From: Asterias amurensis | Taxonomy: Eukaryota; Echinodermata; Asteroidea; Forcipulatida; Asteriidae | Assembly (NCBI RefSeq): GCF_032118995.1 | Contig: NC_092649.1 | Location: forward strand, 13,774,191 to 13,838,190 | Reading direction: 5' to 3' | DNA: 64,000 nucleotides | Part shown: in pieces, positions 24,301 through 39,300 of the stretch | Layout of the letters: every line of letters starts with the position of its first letter | Numbering within the stretch: position 1 is the first letter of the stretch | Translations under genes and position numbers: made by a program | The notes under the pieces: model-generated | Seen by the model: the letters and a program-made list of their open reading frames with translations, nothing else | Database searches by the model: none | Told to the model about the DNA's origin: nothing

Positions 24301-27300
24301 ACGTCGGGATACACCCAGTAATGAATACTGGTCTTTGACAAAACACCAAAAGTATTCCATGCCTTTAAAAACGATTACTCACTTTTGCAGACTTCTCCAT
24401 CTCCAGCGAATCCTTCCGGGCAATCGCCGCATGCGAATCGCCTCACAATCTCCATTGTTTTCCATTCGAGAGTGTAAGGGTCAACTACTGTACATTCGAC
24501 ACCCTCGAAACATGGCTGATCGGCACAGGTGCGAGGATCTGTAAACAAAGACCAAACAAAGGTATTTATTTCCGGCTGATAAAAGTGAAATTTAGTCCCA
24601 TTCTCTTAATAGCATTTTCACTGGTTAACCCTGGAAATTTATTTATTAATATCAATCAATGTCATACAAATGGTTGTGTGGAATAAACGCACTGTATCCA
24701 GTCTGATATGAGGATATCATGTGGTAAATGCATCATTCAACCAAGTAGGTACAGACCTGATACTTCACGGAGGCAACGAAGGCGATTGTCTATCTGCCCC
24801 CTGGTCATTGCCTTGGTGTCCTCGAACTGTTTAAGTAGATTATTTACAATTTACCCATAGGGTGCCCTTTACCGAGGAGAAAATGTCTTGGTGCCTTTGC
24901 CCTTTCAGAAAACAATCGTTGCATACATGCCCTGTTCAGTGTACAGTTGCTCTACCACATAAACCCGTGCAGTTGAATAGTATTGAAGCGTTGGATAGCG
25001 CATTCGGGAATGCAACGAAAGGAAGGTCGACGTGGGCCCAATTTCATAGAGCTGCTTAAGCAAAATTATTTGCCTAAGCAAAAAAATCCTTGCTTCGTAA
25101 AACCAGATTACCGGCACAAGACTCCACTCAATTGTTATGCTAAGTAAACAACAGCTGAATACCAGTCACAAGCAATGCATATGGCATGACTTTATTTTGG
25201 CCAGTAACATGTGAAAAATAAGCATTCCTATTTTCGTGCTTAAGCAATTTTTTTCCTTAAGCAGCTCTATGAAATTTGCCCCTGGAGGGAACTGCTATTG
25301 GACCTTATCAAAAGTACAGTTGCACCACAATCAGATGGACCATACTCCTATTACACTTTGGAATCCAACATGGCTTGCCTCATGATGGCGAAAGAGGTCT
25401 CAAATTATGGTCAAAATGGAGCGGGAAGACTATGAGCAACATGACGGTATTAAACCTACCGAGAGGCACGCATGTAACGCCGTCCCCAAAGAAGCCCTCG
25501 TTGCAAACACAGTCGTAGGTACCCGGTAGATTCTGACACGTGGAGTTCTCAACACAGAAAAACAGTCCCTCCAAACATTCGTCAATATCTGGTGGATGAA
25601 AAAAAAAAAAATGTTTTCGTTATCGGTAAGCTCTCTTTAAAGTCACCTGGGAATAGAACTTTGTTTTATTCAAACATTAGAATATAATTATGTTAATGAA
25701 CAATTAAGTATTTTTTTTAGTAATTGTTTGTAACGATTTATATGTTAAAAAAAAATAGATAAAGTTGTTTGGCGGTGACTCCGCCTACCCCTTTTGTGAC
25801 GTCAATCGAGGCACACTTTGCCTCGAAATCAAATTCGTGGAAAATTACTTCTTTCTCGAAAACTATGTCACTTCTTCAGAGGGAACCGTTTTTCACAATG
25901 TTTTATACTATCAACCTCTCCCATATTACTCGTCACCAAGTAAGGTTTTATGCCAATAATTATTTGTAGTAATTACCAATAGTGTCCACTGCCTTTAAAA
26001 AAAGACTAAGTCGAGTTGTGACCCATCTTGAGTCCAATATTATGAATATGTATGAATGGGGGTGTGATCAATGAGAAGGACAAGGCCTTCTGTAGTGGAG
26101 CACCCAAGACTGTTGTCAAATTACAACAAAGTAGAGGCGGTTGAGAGAAACAATTCATTTTAGTCCAGTAGGCCTAAGGAAAAAATTTTCATTGAAATAA
26201 CATACCGATGCAGATTTCACCATCCCCGCGATAACCTGGTGGGCAGATACCACACTTGTACAGTTTGATAACATCAGTGATGTCTAAGTCAAGAGTATCA
26301 ATGACCAGGGGCAGGTCTGTGCAGAGAACTCCATCGAAACAGGGCCTGTCTGCACACCTTGTTGGGTCTGTTTTGGGATAAGGGTTGAAACTGATCATAA
26401 CTTGCAAAAATAAAACAATATTATTTGCAAATCTTGAACTTGAATATAATTTTATTGAAGGCAATAATGAGGAGGTCCTTTTTTATATTTTTGTTCCAAT
26501 GAACTCGGACATCCATGTGGTAGGCATTATAAATGTTATTCCTAACGAGAAATATTTTCAGTTTAACGATGGTATAGTTTTTGTTGCTAAGCACAACTAA
26601 GCTTGATACCAGTTACATTTTGCACGTAATATGGTATTTTAGCTGGTTACCTTATTTTTTGTATGCATAGCTTCGTTGTGCTAAGTAACCCTTAAGCAGC
26701 TCTATGAAATTAATAGGGCCTATAGGTGAGAATCACAAGCCAAAACCCAGTGGTCATTGGCTCCTTACCAGCAGCCTATATTGTACAACAGAAGGGAATA
26801 AGGAAATATCGATCAGCATACCAATCTCTCTGCATCGTTTGCCATCTCCAGCGTAACCCGGGTCGCAAATGCACTCGTAGCCTCCGTCAGTATTTACACA
26901 AGTCGCTCTCTCGTGACATTCAAAGAGATTCAGAGCACACTCGTCGATATCTACGGCAAAAACAACGAGGAGAGCAGTCAACTTTTTATAGTAAGATCTC
27001 AATTACTTTTGAATCATTTGGATGCTTTTGAGAAACTTACTAGATGCACAGAAAGGGAAACAGTTTCAAGATGTTGCATTTGATGATACAAGCAATGAAC
27101 TTGGCGCACATTCAGATTTGTTTTCCAATGAAGATATAAAAAACGCACAAGTTTTTCTAACAAACAACATGGCTGCTCATTGATAAGTTCACATGGATTT
27201 TTGATAATCATGAAATTATTGTAAACAATACTGCTGTTGCAGTCTGAAGAAGCTCTAAATTAAAAGGAGTAAAACACACCTATAATTAAAATAACTTGTG

Positions 27301-30300
27301 TGAGTAACATCTATATTATTTGTGACTTTGTAAAACGAACCTCTTAGTTAAAAATGGCTGTCAATATGCTTGTTTCTGATTTATTTAAGTAATGTTTTCC
27401 TTTATCCTTTTCTTTTAAAACACAGGACCATAATGTAATTCAGCTTTTATGCAGATTTTTGTATCCTGTATAAAGATCTTTAATTAAATTACATAAATAA
27501 ATAAACAAATAAATATCTTTCTCCCGACATATGCTTGATTTACATGCTTGTACTGTCGAAGCATAATTTTGTGCATATTTTTCTTTATAAGATCTGAACT
27601 TACCCTGGCAGACCTCTCCGTTACCGTAGTAGCCAGCGGGACACGCCCCGCATCGGAAGAGCTTGATGAGTGTAGCAGTAGCCAGATCAGTGTTACGTAC
27701 AACAACCCCAAGCTGAAGATCCTGGCATTGTACTCGGCCGCCGAAGCAAGGTTGGTCAGCACAAGTTCTTGGATCTGGTCAAAGAAAGAATACACACTTT
27801 ACGAAATAAGAATTAGTCCTGATTTATCATCATCATCATCATCATTATTTTATTAGTAAAATGTAAACGTTGGATTCTGTTCGTAAAAGAACTACATAAG
27901 TTTTTTTCAAAAAAATAAAAATGGCTGACTGGTATACTGCTCATTATTGCTAAGCATGGATATTTCAGCCGTATTTTCTGCTTTAGCAGATAATAATAGA
28001 AAATTGGCGGGTCCCAGGATGACCCCAAGAAGAGAGAAAGAAAAGTGACTACTCACCAACTGGTACACACAGGACACCGTTACCAGCGAAGCCGTCATTA
28101 CAAACGCACCGATAGCTCCCCGGTGTGTTGATACAAGTCGCATCTGCATGGCAGTTGTCAAGTCCGCGTGCGCACTCGTTAATATCTGCAAGTCGAAAGA
28201 GGATGGCCACATTTAACATTTAAACAAATCTTACCCACGTGCTTATACAATCGCGGTTCATTCTTGTAAGGCGTCGATTCAGAAACTTAGTTGAGACATT
28301 CGAAATATTGTTATCTTTCATTTTGGGCCTTTTTACAAAAATCAACATTATAGATTGGGAGCTACATGATTATTAGAGCATATACTCCTGTATGGAATGT
28401 TCTATATTATTTCTACAAATGTATTTTGGTGCACAACTGTGGTTGTGAAATAATTACAGCGTGGATTGAAGTGAGCAAGGGAAATGTTGCATGCCACACC
28501 AGGCACATCATCTGAATCAGAACAAAATGAGACGCCTATAGAACCTTGCGATGCAGCATGGGAGCCACCGTTACACAATCGTACTTCATTAAACAGTGTG
28601 TGTGACTTAAGCGATGTTTCTTTTGGTGAACACAATCCCCTCTAAAACGGTTTAAGAAGGATAGAGGCCCCCCTAGACCCCACGAAACACATTCAACCAA
28701 GAGGAAATCATGTTAGACTCATGCCCAATGGTTCACGTTTCTCTTCCAATGACTCTCTATATGTCTGTTGAGTGGAGAGGTAATATGGCGGCCTGGTGGC
28801 TTCATCATCCCACACTATTAAAGTATTTTTTAAAGTAATTTTTATCTTATGAAGCATACCTGCACACGTGTCACCGTCTCCCTGGTACCCTGTGGGGCAG
28901 TTTCCACACCTGAACAATTCGATGACGTCAAGCTGTCTCCAGTTTGGAGAGTTTAGAATCCTCTGCAGTGGAATGTCCTCACAATCTACACCTATGAAAC
29001 AGGGCTGCTCTGCGCATGTACGGGGGTCTACGGGGAAAATATAGCTAATATAAATTCACAACAATATATAGTTTCGCCTTTTATGCAACACATCACACTG
29101 GATCAGTTTAATATGTAGATGCTGACGTTTCGAAAATGCATAACATGATCCTGCGACCATTATGTCAAACTATCATTTGTTTGGACACAAAGGAACCGTC
29201 CACAATCAAGGCTAAATTTCAGTGAGTTGCTCAAGCAAATAAGTGAGCTTCACACCTTTCGGCTGAGCAGAAATTAGCAAGAAACAATCGCATAAAAATA
29301 ATGCGGAATGGCATTTCGGCTGACAACCTTATTCTGGTGAGCAACTACTGTTTTGTGCTGAGCTCCTTCAGCTCACAAAAATTTGAGTTATACAATTTGG
29401 CTGTTGGCATGACACAGCCCAGGGAGTACTGTGTGGAAAAGCGTCAGCATATCACAGCTGAAAACTTTCATCAAAAAAATGTGCCCTCCGAGAGACCCAC
29501 TAAGGAATAGGCCTACACGTAATATTACTATAAATGGTGATAATAGTAAATGTCCCGAGTGTTAAACTACAACCATCTCTGTTATAGATGTAAATTTTGC
29601 ATCAGGGATCAAAAGTATTAACTGGTCTTTCCTACGCCGATGTGTCACAAGCACTGTTATTATGCACAATACTAATACCCGATCGCTCGGGTAGGATACG
29701 AACCCACGACCTTTGTCATGCTAGAGCAGATCTAGACCACATAACTATCTCAACCAAATACTACAACCAACTCAATTCTCAGATGGATAACTCCATCAGT
29801 GACACTACGAGCATGAACTCGCATGACAGCGTGTAGACTCCGCTCGGGTCAATGTCTGTCAAAAACTGCTGACAATGCCTCAAACGACTAGACAGAGCTG
29901 CAATAAAGGGGCCAACTGTGGGGAAATCTAAAGGTCAAGGGACTTGAACGAAGTCTAAGGATGAAAGAAACATCAAAAAGGTCTTCCTGAAAAGACAGCC
30001 GCATAAAAAGAGCGGAACTCATACACCACGTTTTTTATCATCCCATGAGTCCAGTTTAGAAAAGTGGAACATAATGCTGTACATCATAATATAAAAAAAG
30101 GAACAACTGTTCACCCCCATGGGCGTTTCCTTTGCACTGTGACTCATGATTTATTGTAGATTAATTGCCGCCCATGTTCAGTAGAGACAGGTGCCAGGCT
30201 GTATAGTGTGAGGACCGCGGATACTGTTTTAATTTGGGAGAGATCGCTGCTGCTCTCTCTTAAGTCACACCTTTTGGCGCGAAACGGTTGATATGGCGCG

Positions 30301-33300
30301 AAAGATCTACATCCTCAATCTGGCGCGAAAGGTCTACATTCTTGATCTGGCGCGAAAAATCTACACTCTTTATATTGTGAAATTTAATGATAGGGGGCCT
30401 ACCTGCTTTAAGCTGGTCTGCATTTTCTTAAAAGCCTAAACGACAGTCATGTTACAGACCATGTCATTATTAATAAAAGGAGGACATAATACTCGGTAAT
30501 ATTTTCAAAAACCAGCATCAGTGCGGCTTCCCAACGTATGCACAAAATACCCATGTGGCATAGATTTGCGTGCTTTATGAGAAAGGCTTCATGCCTGAAC
30601 CCCTTTCTCCGATTAAACTTTGAGGGTGACAAGATTACCGCTTTCTCTGTAAGCGCATTACTTCAAAGGGTGTAATTTCCAGCAATGTTCTTAACCAAGT
30701 ATAAGTTTCCATGTCATTAACTTGTTGAGTAATTACAAAAGATATTCAAATGACTCTCGAACGATAGATGTGTGCTTCTTTTTTAAGCCGATGGTCGTAG
30801 TTGTCACCGGTTATGTAAAGTCTTATTTATCGCTTAACCACTCTTTTAAGTTCAATCACAAAAGGTAATTTTAGCCGAGCAAAAGGTGCTGACAAACGGG
30901 TCCAATCTCGTCCCTGAACGTGTCAGTCCCTGTGCCGATGACTGGTTTCCACCTCGTTAGCCAAACCAACGGAGGGGACAGACTATAGACATCACAAACC
31001 TTTGTATATACCGTTTGGTTCAACCCCTACAGCACGACAACCCAATAACGGCAACGCCCCCTATTGAGACACATTATTCATTAGGGAGGGAGGGGGGGGA
31101 TACTACCCGGTGGCGATTCCTTATGTTTGCTTCTACCTAACCGTTTAGCCAGTAAACAAATCGTGTTGCTCTCGTGGTAGTTGGGTATGCATCATAAAAT
31201 GAGATACCTTTATTCACTGTACACCTTTGGGGTCAACCCCTACAGCACGACAAGCCAATAACGGCAACGCCCCCAATTGGGACATCTAATATTCATTAGG
31301 GGGTATACTACCCCGATGGCGAATCCCTAGCCTGGTTTATTCCTACCTACCGTTAACAAGTTAACGAATCGTATTACTCTCGTGGTAATTGGGAATACAT
31401 CATCAATTGAGATACCATTATTCGATTTGGAGTGGTGGCGAGTGACGCCACTTAGTCGGTAAAGTCAGGTTGGAAAAAGTTCCCTTTAAGGGGCGTGGCT
31501 CAACTAATTCAGACCTGGGGGTTTCAACACCCCCCCCCCCAATCACTTTATATTTTGCTCCAGTTTATGGTACTCTCACATGCTTAACCGGAATTAGATG
31601 CATTTTAGTCTGCACACAAAATTGCTTATACATTTTCCGCTCTGCAAAAATTAGCAAGAAACAGGTCACACACGGTACTTGTGACACAGCATTTTGGCTG
31701 GTTGTTTTATGTTTTAGCTACTTTGTTGTGATCAAGCAACTCTATGGAATTAGGGTTAGGGCATCATTTCAGAGGAGTGATACGAGTGATAAGAGCCGAA
31801 ACTAAGATTTAACACAAGTCTTGCAAGTGCAACTTAGTTAAACAAACCACACACGCAATTTGAGACTGTTGGTAATCTTATTCTGGTAACAAAAACAACA
31901 ATAACAAATTCTCAAAACACTTTGATGTGCTTAAGCACCTCTACAATTTGGCCCTGGTCTCAGATGAATTTGGGGATGTGTGACACGCCTAAAGCAGAGT
32001 GGGGAAAAACAGTTCAAATCAAGACACATTTCTATTATTTTCCATCCGCTTGAGAAAAATAGTTGACGACTAGAAGTTCATTAATTACCGAGTGGCACGC
32101 AGACAAGACCGTCTCCAGCGAATCCTTCTTTACATTTGCACTTATAGCTGCCTGGAGTATTGATGCAGTCTGCATTGATGTTGCATCTCTGTCGGTTATC
32201 TTCACACTCGTTCTTATCTGAAGAGGGGATACAAATGACAGACAATGATGAAATCAGACATCCATAACAAACTACAATTTCGGGTTTTAAAACCTAGCTC
32301 CCCCCCCCATGGAGGATTGACTATCGGTATGTAGCGTGGTGTTCCCCCTCCTATTGTGTCTTCGTTGTGTTCTGGGAGTCTCAGTTGCGATTTTTAAGAA
32401 GGTTTTGTGGGATGGGGAGGGAGGGGGGACGGGGGGGTGTGGGAAAGAGGAACATGGAGAATTGAAACTTTTTGATTGGTGGATGCATCCTCTGTCACCC
32501 TCTGTCTGATCCATGATGAACTGACGAAGACAATTGTTGATCAGTGTACCTTGACTCTTATCCAGGGAGAACCTTGTCTGGGTATGGTGACACAACATGA
32601 CTTTGCTACAATTGGCCCTGAATCGTAAATAGGAGGCTATATTTGGACGCTGGTGGCAGCAGATTTCAGCTACGTTGACAGCTGTTGGCTTCAGAGGCAA
32701 TGTTGGAGACTTGGTTTTCTTTCCAAGCGGCTAGCCATAGCCAGAGCCGAAGTCATTAGGTCGGGTACGGCATTATTGAGTAAATTCTATGGCAAGCCTT
32801 TGTTATCATATAAATTATTATTGCGATCATGTCAATAACTTTACGCACACTGTTGTTAAGTTAATACCTAAACAAATTCTCCAACGTGGTGTCTCAAAAG
32901 GTATCCGAAGGCGATCAAGCTTTAAACTATTTATGTGTTCTGCTTTTGTATTGATAAACCAGCAACAATGAAACAGTAGCCCTAATTTACAGTGTCAAAG
33001 ATAATGCAATCAAACTTGTCCATACCCGCGCACGTTTTGCCGTCACCCTCGAACCCAGCGGGGCAGCTTCCACATCGGTAGAGCCTAACGATGGTGGCCG
33101 AGTCGAGATCGATGTTGTTTAGATTCAATGGGATATCGAAGCATCGTACACCGTCAAAGCAGGGAGTGTCGGCACAGACTGTGCGGTCTGAAAAAAAAAT
33201 TAAACGACAAAAGTTAACAAAATAATTGAGAAGGCGCTTGATACATTTGGTAGTTGTCAAATACCCAGTATTCTCACTTCTGTGTACCCCAACATATCCA

Positions 33301-36300
33301 TACGATATTAAAGGCAGTGGGCACTATTAGTAATTACTCAAAATATTTATTAGCACAAAACCTTACTTGGTAACGAGTAATGGGGAGGTTGATAGTATAA
33401 AACATTGTGAGAAACGGCTCCCTCTGAAGTGCCATAGTTTTCGAAAAAGAAGTAATTTTCCACGAATTTGATTTCGAGACCTCAGGTTTAGAACTTGAGG
33501 TCTCGAAATCAAGCATCTAAACGCACATAACTTCGTGTGACAAGGGTGTTTTCTTCTTTCATTATTATCTCGCAACTTCGATGACCGATTGAGCTCAAAT
33601 TTTCACAGATTTGTTATTTTATGCATATGTTGAGATACACCAACTCTGAAAGCTATTCTTTGACAATTACCAATAGTGTCCACTGCCTTTAAACAAATAT
33701 GTGAAAACGTTGGCTCAATTGGTCATAGAGGTTGCAAGAGAGTAACGAAAGAAAAACCTTGATTTCCAGATGCCTTAAAATAAAGGCTTCAGCTTAAGTC
33801 TAATTTTAACATTTGAGTGAGAAGCTACCCCTCTCTCCCCAAAGCTATGGTACTTCAGAGGGAGCCGTTTCTCACTATGTGTTGTACATCAACAACTCTC
33901 CATCGTTCGTTACCAGGCAAGTTTTAATGTAACAATTATTTCGAGTAATTACCAATAGTGTTCAGTATCTTTAAACGAAATATTCGAGATCTTGCACGTA
34001 TTTTAGATACTGTGTCTATGCATCATCAGATGACGAAAGATCGGCACGGAGATAATTGGGTCATGCAGTCATTTGTAAACTAATCACTTAATGATACCTA
34101 TTTATAGTGATGACCAAACCTTGACATTATAAACCGATCTTCATCTTCGACTGTCTCTCTTGGTGTATTCAGCCATACCCAATTGTTCTTTTCCCAGGCA
34201 TGATACTTCACGGAGGCAACGAAGGCAAGCGATTGCCTTCATGAAATGATACAGTAGAAAAGTTACGATTTCATCATAGGGTGCCCTTTTACCAAGAAGA
34301 ACATGCCTAGGTGCCCTGCTCCTATCAAAAACGAAGCATACAGGCCTGTACTCCTTTATCACATTAGCAAAATGCAGAGTGCTTTTATAAATGAAACGAA
34401 AGTCATTATACTCCAATAATAATTAACAATGATCAACACTTATTTCCAAAGGAAGATCTTGCATTGATGACACTGTAATAGTTCTTGAATTGGGGCACAG
34501 CAATTTTCCTCTTGATAATAGGGCACTCATATGAGCAACAACATAATTTGTGTTGGACCTTTGCAAAGGGCACCACAGCAAAATCACGGGGCTCTACGGT
34601 AATTGTACTGGGTGCTAAGGGTTATTTAAGGCATGCGAGAGGGATTTGGCCGATTTTTTTCAAACAGTCTCATGACGGTCTTTGACGGAGTTCTGACTCT
34701 TTCTTGAGTCCACTCTTCATCCTTACCTATTGGTACGCATCTTTTGCCGTCTCCTACAAAACCTTGGTTGCATTGGCACTCGTAAGACCCCACCGTGTTG
34801 ATGCAGGTTGCATTCTGGTGACACTCGTAGTTCCCAGTTAGGCATTCGTTGATATCTGCACGGAAAGAGTATCAAATTCAACAGTTCTTTCAATCAATCA
34901 TCACGTACTGAAGATCTGGTTTCAGTAAAAAAAGTGTTAAAGGTGATCAAATGTCAATACTCAGGGTAACAGCAGCATGCCTTGATCGAGCTCAGAAAAG
35001 GTAAATGTCACACAAAAAAGTTTTGTTTCAATCAAAAAGTTCACAAGGCTTACAACGTCTATAAAGTGCTGTCAAAGCCGAGGACAATTTGAAGCATTTT
35101 AAAAGCGTTTTAAGCACACACAATCATAAATTGCTTATTTTGATTGCAGCAATTGGAACAATTATTGGCAAACGACCAATCAACTGTGGCAACTCGATGA
35201 GGTGAATATTGGATGGCGAGTTGATTGAAAACCAGAGGATGGCAATTATAATTACTGTTCCAAAATTCAATGATGTTTTATCGCTGTGAATCCCTGATCC
35301 TGTATGGATCTAACGAATGCATTCGTGCTTAATTGATAGCGGGAATGAGGGTCTGTCTTCAACTTTAAGCGTCACGCGAAGTGTGGAGCTAAAAAGAACA
35401 TAGCTCTACATCGTGTAGGGTTTTGAACCACTATGTGGACTTAACACACATTTACACAGTGTTTTTACTCCATACGGACTGTGGACCTGAGAACAAAAGA
35501 GGTCCACTAAATATCATAAAGGGACTTGAAACACTGTTTGGGCTTACACACGTCCACACAGTGTCTTTAACAGTGTTGAAGTAATGATGGGTTAAGCCTT
35601 AAGAGTTCACAGCAAAGGAAGGTCCACAGAGTGACTACAACACCGAGCTGTGTGTTCTTTACACATAGTCTCATTTCGTTATTTAATTTTCCTCCAACTA
35701 ATATTATTAAATCTTCCTCTTTTTCTAACTTTGTTTGCAAGGCCATTAAGTACTTTATAACAGTACCCTGATATCGTTGCGTTTTTCCCATCCGTTTGGA
35801 GGTTACAACAAGTCAATAATGTTTGTCTAGTCAAACACAGCCAGAGATAATCTATTCCGGAGTCATTCTCAAAATAAAATAACCCAATTAAAATATGAAG
35901 CTGTCTCTAATTTATTCACAGACAGCGGCATGTTGGACTCGACAGAGCATGCGCGACCATGCAATAACATGCGCAGCTGTCTAACTGGAGTGACATTGTA
36001 AAATCTCCCATCCGCCATGTTCGTTCTACCATAGAGTGGTTCTACACACACCCATTAAAATAAACACACAATGGACAGCAAACATACACTAATTTGCTGC
36101 AGAATAGTGAGTACCTAAACATACACATACACCAAAGAAAACATGAACTAAGTTGCAGCTGCAGAAAGGCGAGTGCTATAAAAAGCGTAAACAGAGACCA
36201 AATAAAACATTAACTATCTTGCTACAGTAACACAAGGCGAATATCTAAGCATGACCAGACACCAAAAAATAACATCAACTAATTTACTACTCAAAGTCAA

Positions 36301-39300
36301 GTACCTCAAGAAATAATGACACCATAGCAGTGGAAAGGAACCTTTATATTGGCCTCTCCACGTGCCACCAAGAACCCCCCCCCCCCCCCATTTTGAGACT
36401 ACATGTAGATGCATTTTGCTTAGAGATAAGACATGCCTTGTCATGCGGTATCATGCAGTCGCATTTTATGTTCATGTATACATGTGACTCTAATTGTGCC
36501 AGGAGTCGATTCACAAAGATAGTCCCAACTTAGGACTAGTCCTATACTATAAGTTAGGGCGAGTAACTCCGTCCTAAGTCGAAATAACACCAGTCTGAAC
36601 TCTTTGAGAAATCCACCCCTGAAATTGCAATTCAATAGCTGGCAATAGCTGGATGTGAAAGATTCTTCCCATGACACTGACAGGCCGCGAAAAAAGTAAC
36701 TTTGATGATTATGTTCTTGATTGTTCGACGAATCATTTAATGTGAGATAAACCTGCGTTCGTTTTAACATTGAAGTTCAGTTGGGTCCCACCAGGTACCT
36801 GCCGCTAGAGGCGCTACCGTTACGGCTAGCGATCGTGACCTCTACCACCGGATACGGAAGTCTCTCTCGGTGAAGTCATCAACGATAAGGTCATTCTTCT
36901 CTGACATGATTAGACAAGACAACATGGCTTCCTCCTTCCCCATGGTCAAGATGTGAAGACATCGTCCCCTACTATGCCATCTCCCCTGAGACTTATATGA
37001 TGGTCACGGGTGAGGAACTGCCAGCCAGGTTTCTTAATTACTGATGTCTAAAATTAAACACAATGGCCTTCGTATGGTGTGGAGACAGAAATATAAGTTG
37101 CTGAAACAACATTGCGGATAAAAATAGAAACCACATTTTAGCGTGATACTTATGACTGTTCCGAGATTGACGGCTTTGGTTTAGACTGACGAATTGCGAT
37201 GGCGAAGAAACCACTATTGCTGCTGCAGCACTTCAGGCAGTGGACACTATTGGGCAAATACTCAAAATAATTATTAGCATTAAACCTTACTTAAACGAGT
37301 AACAGGGAGAGGTTAATATATAGTATAAAACATTGTCAGAAACGGCTCCCTCTGAAATGACGTAGTTTTTTTCGAGAAGGAAGTCTTTTCCACAAATTTG
37401 ATTTCGAGACCTCAGATTTATAATTTTGAGATCACGAAATCAAGCATCTGAAAGCACACAACTTCGTGTGGCAAAGGTGTTTTTTCTTTCATTATCATCT
37501 CGCAATTTCGACGACCAATTGAACTCAAATTTTCACAGGTTTATTATTTATGCATAATGTTGAGATACAACAAGTGAGGAGACTGGTCTTTGAAAATTAC
37601 CAAGAGTGTCCAGTGTCTTTAAAGTGAGTCCGTGAGAAGCCAATGGTTGAGCTGTGCATCTTGAGCAAGACACTTAGCTATAATATCTTCCATTCACACG
37701 GGGGTTTAAATAAATATCTATGATAGGTGGTTCACTATATACTTAGCAGCACGGGCTGCTTTTCTCCCAAGGGAGCTGAGATGGTTTAAGGAATGAGACA
37801 AATGGTCCTATGACCAGGGGTAACCAACTTTCTCTCATTTTAGAATTTGACAGCGAGAGACGACAGTGTTGACAGCGGGGAGCTTCTGGGGGGAAGATGC
37901 CGAGGGAAACTATTCACGGTTGAATGTCAGGCAGGATAGGAGTGACCGGAAGTTCATAGGTGACCTTTGGGTCAGAGGAATATGAACCGTGCAGTGAGTA
38001 ACATCCACGGTTCTAATTGGCCTTGTTGATATAATGAATAGTTAAGCCGAGGCGTAACTTTGATAATCAAAGCCTGGTTAAGAAAATAAACTCAAATCTC
38101 AAATAAGCTCTGTACCTCTCAACACAGCCCTAATCTTGAACCTAAAGTAGCCAGGACCTTGCCTAAGTGTAGACCCAAAAATGTTATGCAGTGCGATATA
38201 GACCAGATACAAGTATAGGACTGCATTTAGAACTGGGCTACGACTAGTGTTGGGTTTTTGGTTTTAGCTCTGGGCTAAAACTTAACTCTTGGCTAAAAAT
38301 TAATGATTTAAATTGAATATTCTACCATTTGGCTTGTTCAAGTGCAATGATTGTAACATTTTTCTTTTATAAGTACTACTTTAAACCCAAATGTCAGTGA
38401 ATAAATCTCTGTTAAATTGGAGTAGTCGGAATTTTACAGTTAGTCTTAGTCATAACATTGTCACGGAGACAAATTATCTGAAGACATGGATGAGCTATCT
38501 GTTATTACTCGTACTAAGACTTATTGACTGCTCGAAACATTCCAGAACTCGTACGGTACTTATTTGTACCCTGCGATGGTGATAATTTACGGTCAATGAT
38601 ATCTGGCGCAGAGGTTAGCAATAATTTTAATTATTTTATTGGGGACACGGTCATACTGTTGGCATTTGTCCCGATGCTCAGTTTTTAAATTGGAACAGAT
38701 TTTGGCGAACTCTAGCCGATCCGAATTCCCCAAGCTAACCGCTGATTTCACAATGACTAGAATATTGTCGTCTAGTTACTGAATCACAACTTCTTGATTT
38801 GTGCAATTCATAATCCTTAAGGTTTGTTTATTTTCCATTTGGGGAGTTTCCAGAGTTCCCTTGATGGGAAGAACATCTTCACAAACGAATAATATCCAGA
38901 TTATTTACTAACTTTCAGAACATTGTTTCTAAGCACGAATAACGAATAATAATGTTAATATCGTTATTAAGAATGTTAAGCTGTAGACTGGCCACTGGCC
39001 AACCTTGACAGTTGTAGCGTTTTTAGGTGATTTGTTTTTTAAAGTTTGGTTCAATGCCTCTCTAATTTCTGTGAGAAATATGACTACATATACTGCGGTT
39101 AAGTCACGATTTAAGCGGTACGCCGGTAATTTGCTCCCGGGGCTAGAGAATGAAGACACGGCGGGTCGTTGTCATCCGAACCGAGTGAAAAGTCATTATC
39201 AATTTCCAACTCTGTCATTTTAAGCGTTTTGCCTGCAAGTGACAGAGAAGACTGACAGGCAATTGTGTTTTTATGATTGGTTGCTCGCGGAACAAAAACC

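Noticed and set aside
31745-31760. Telomere-like TTAGGGTTAGGG
   Set aside because: Only two units inside a decayed foldback element; chance.
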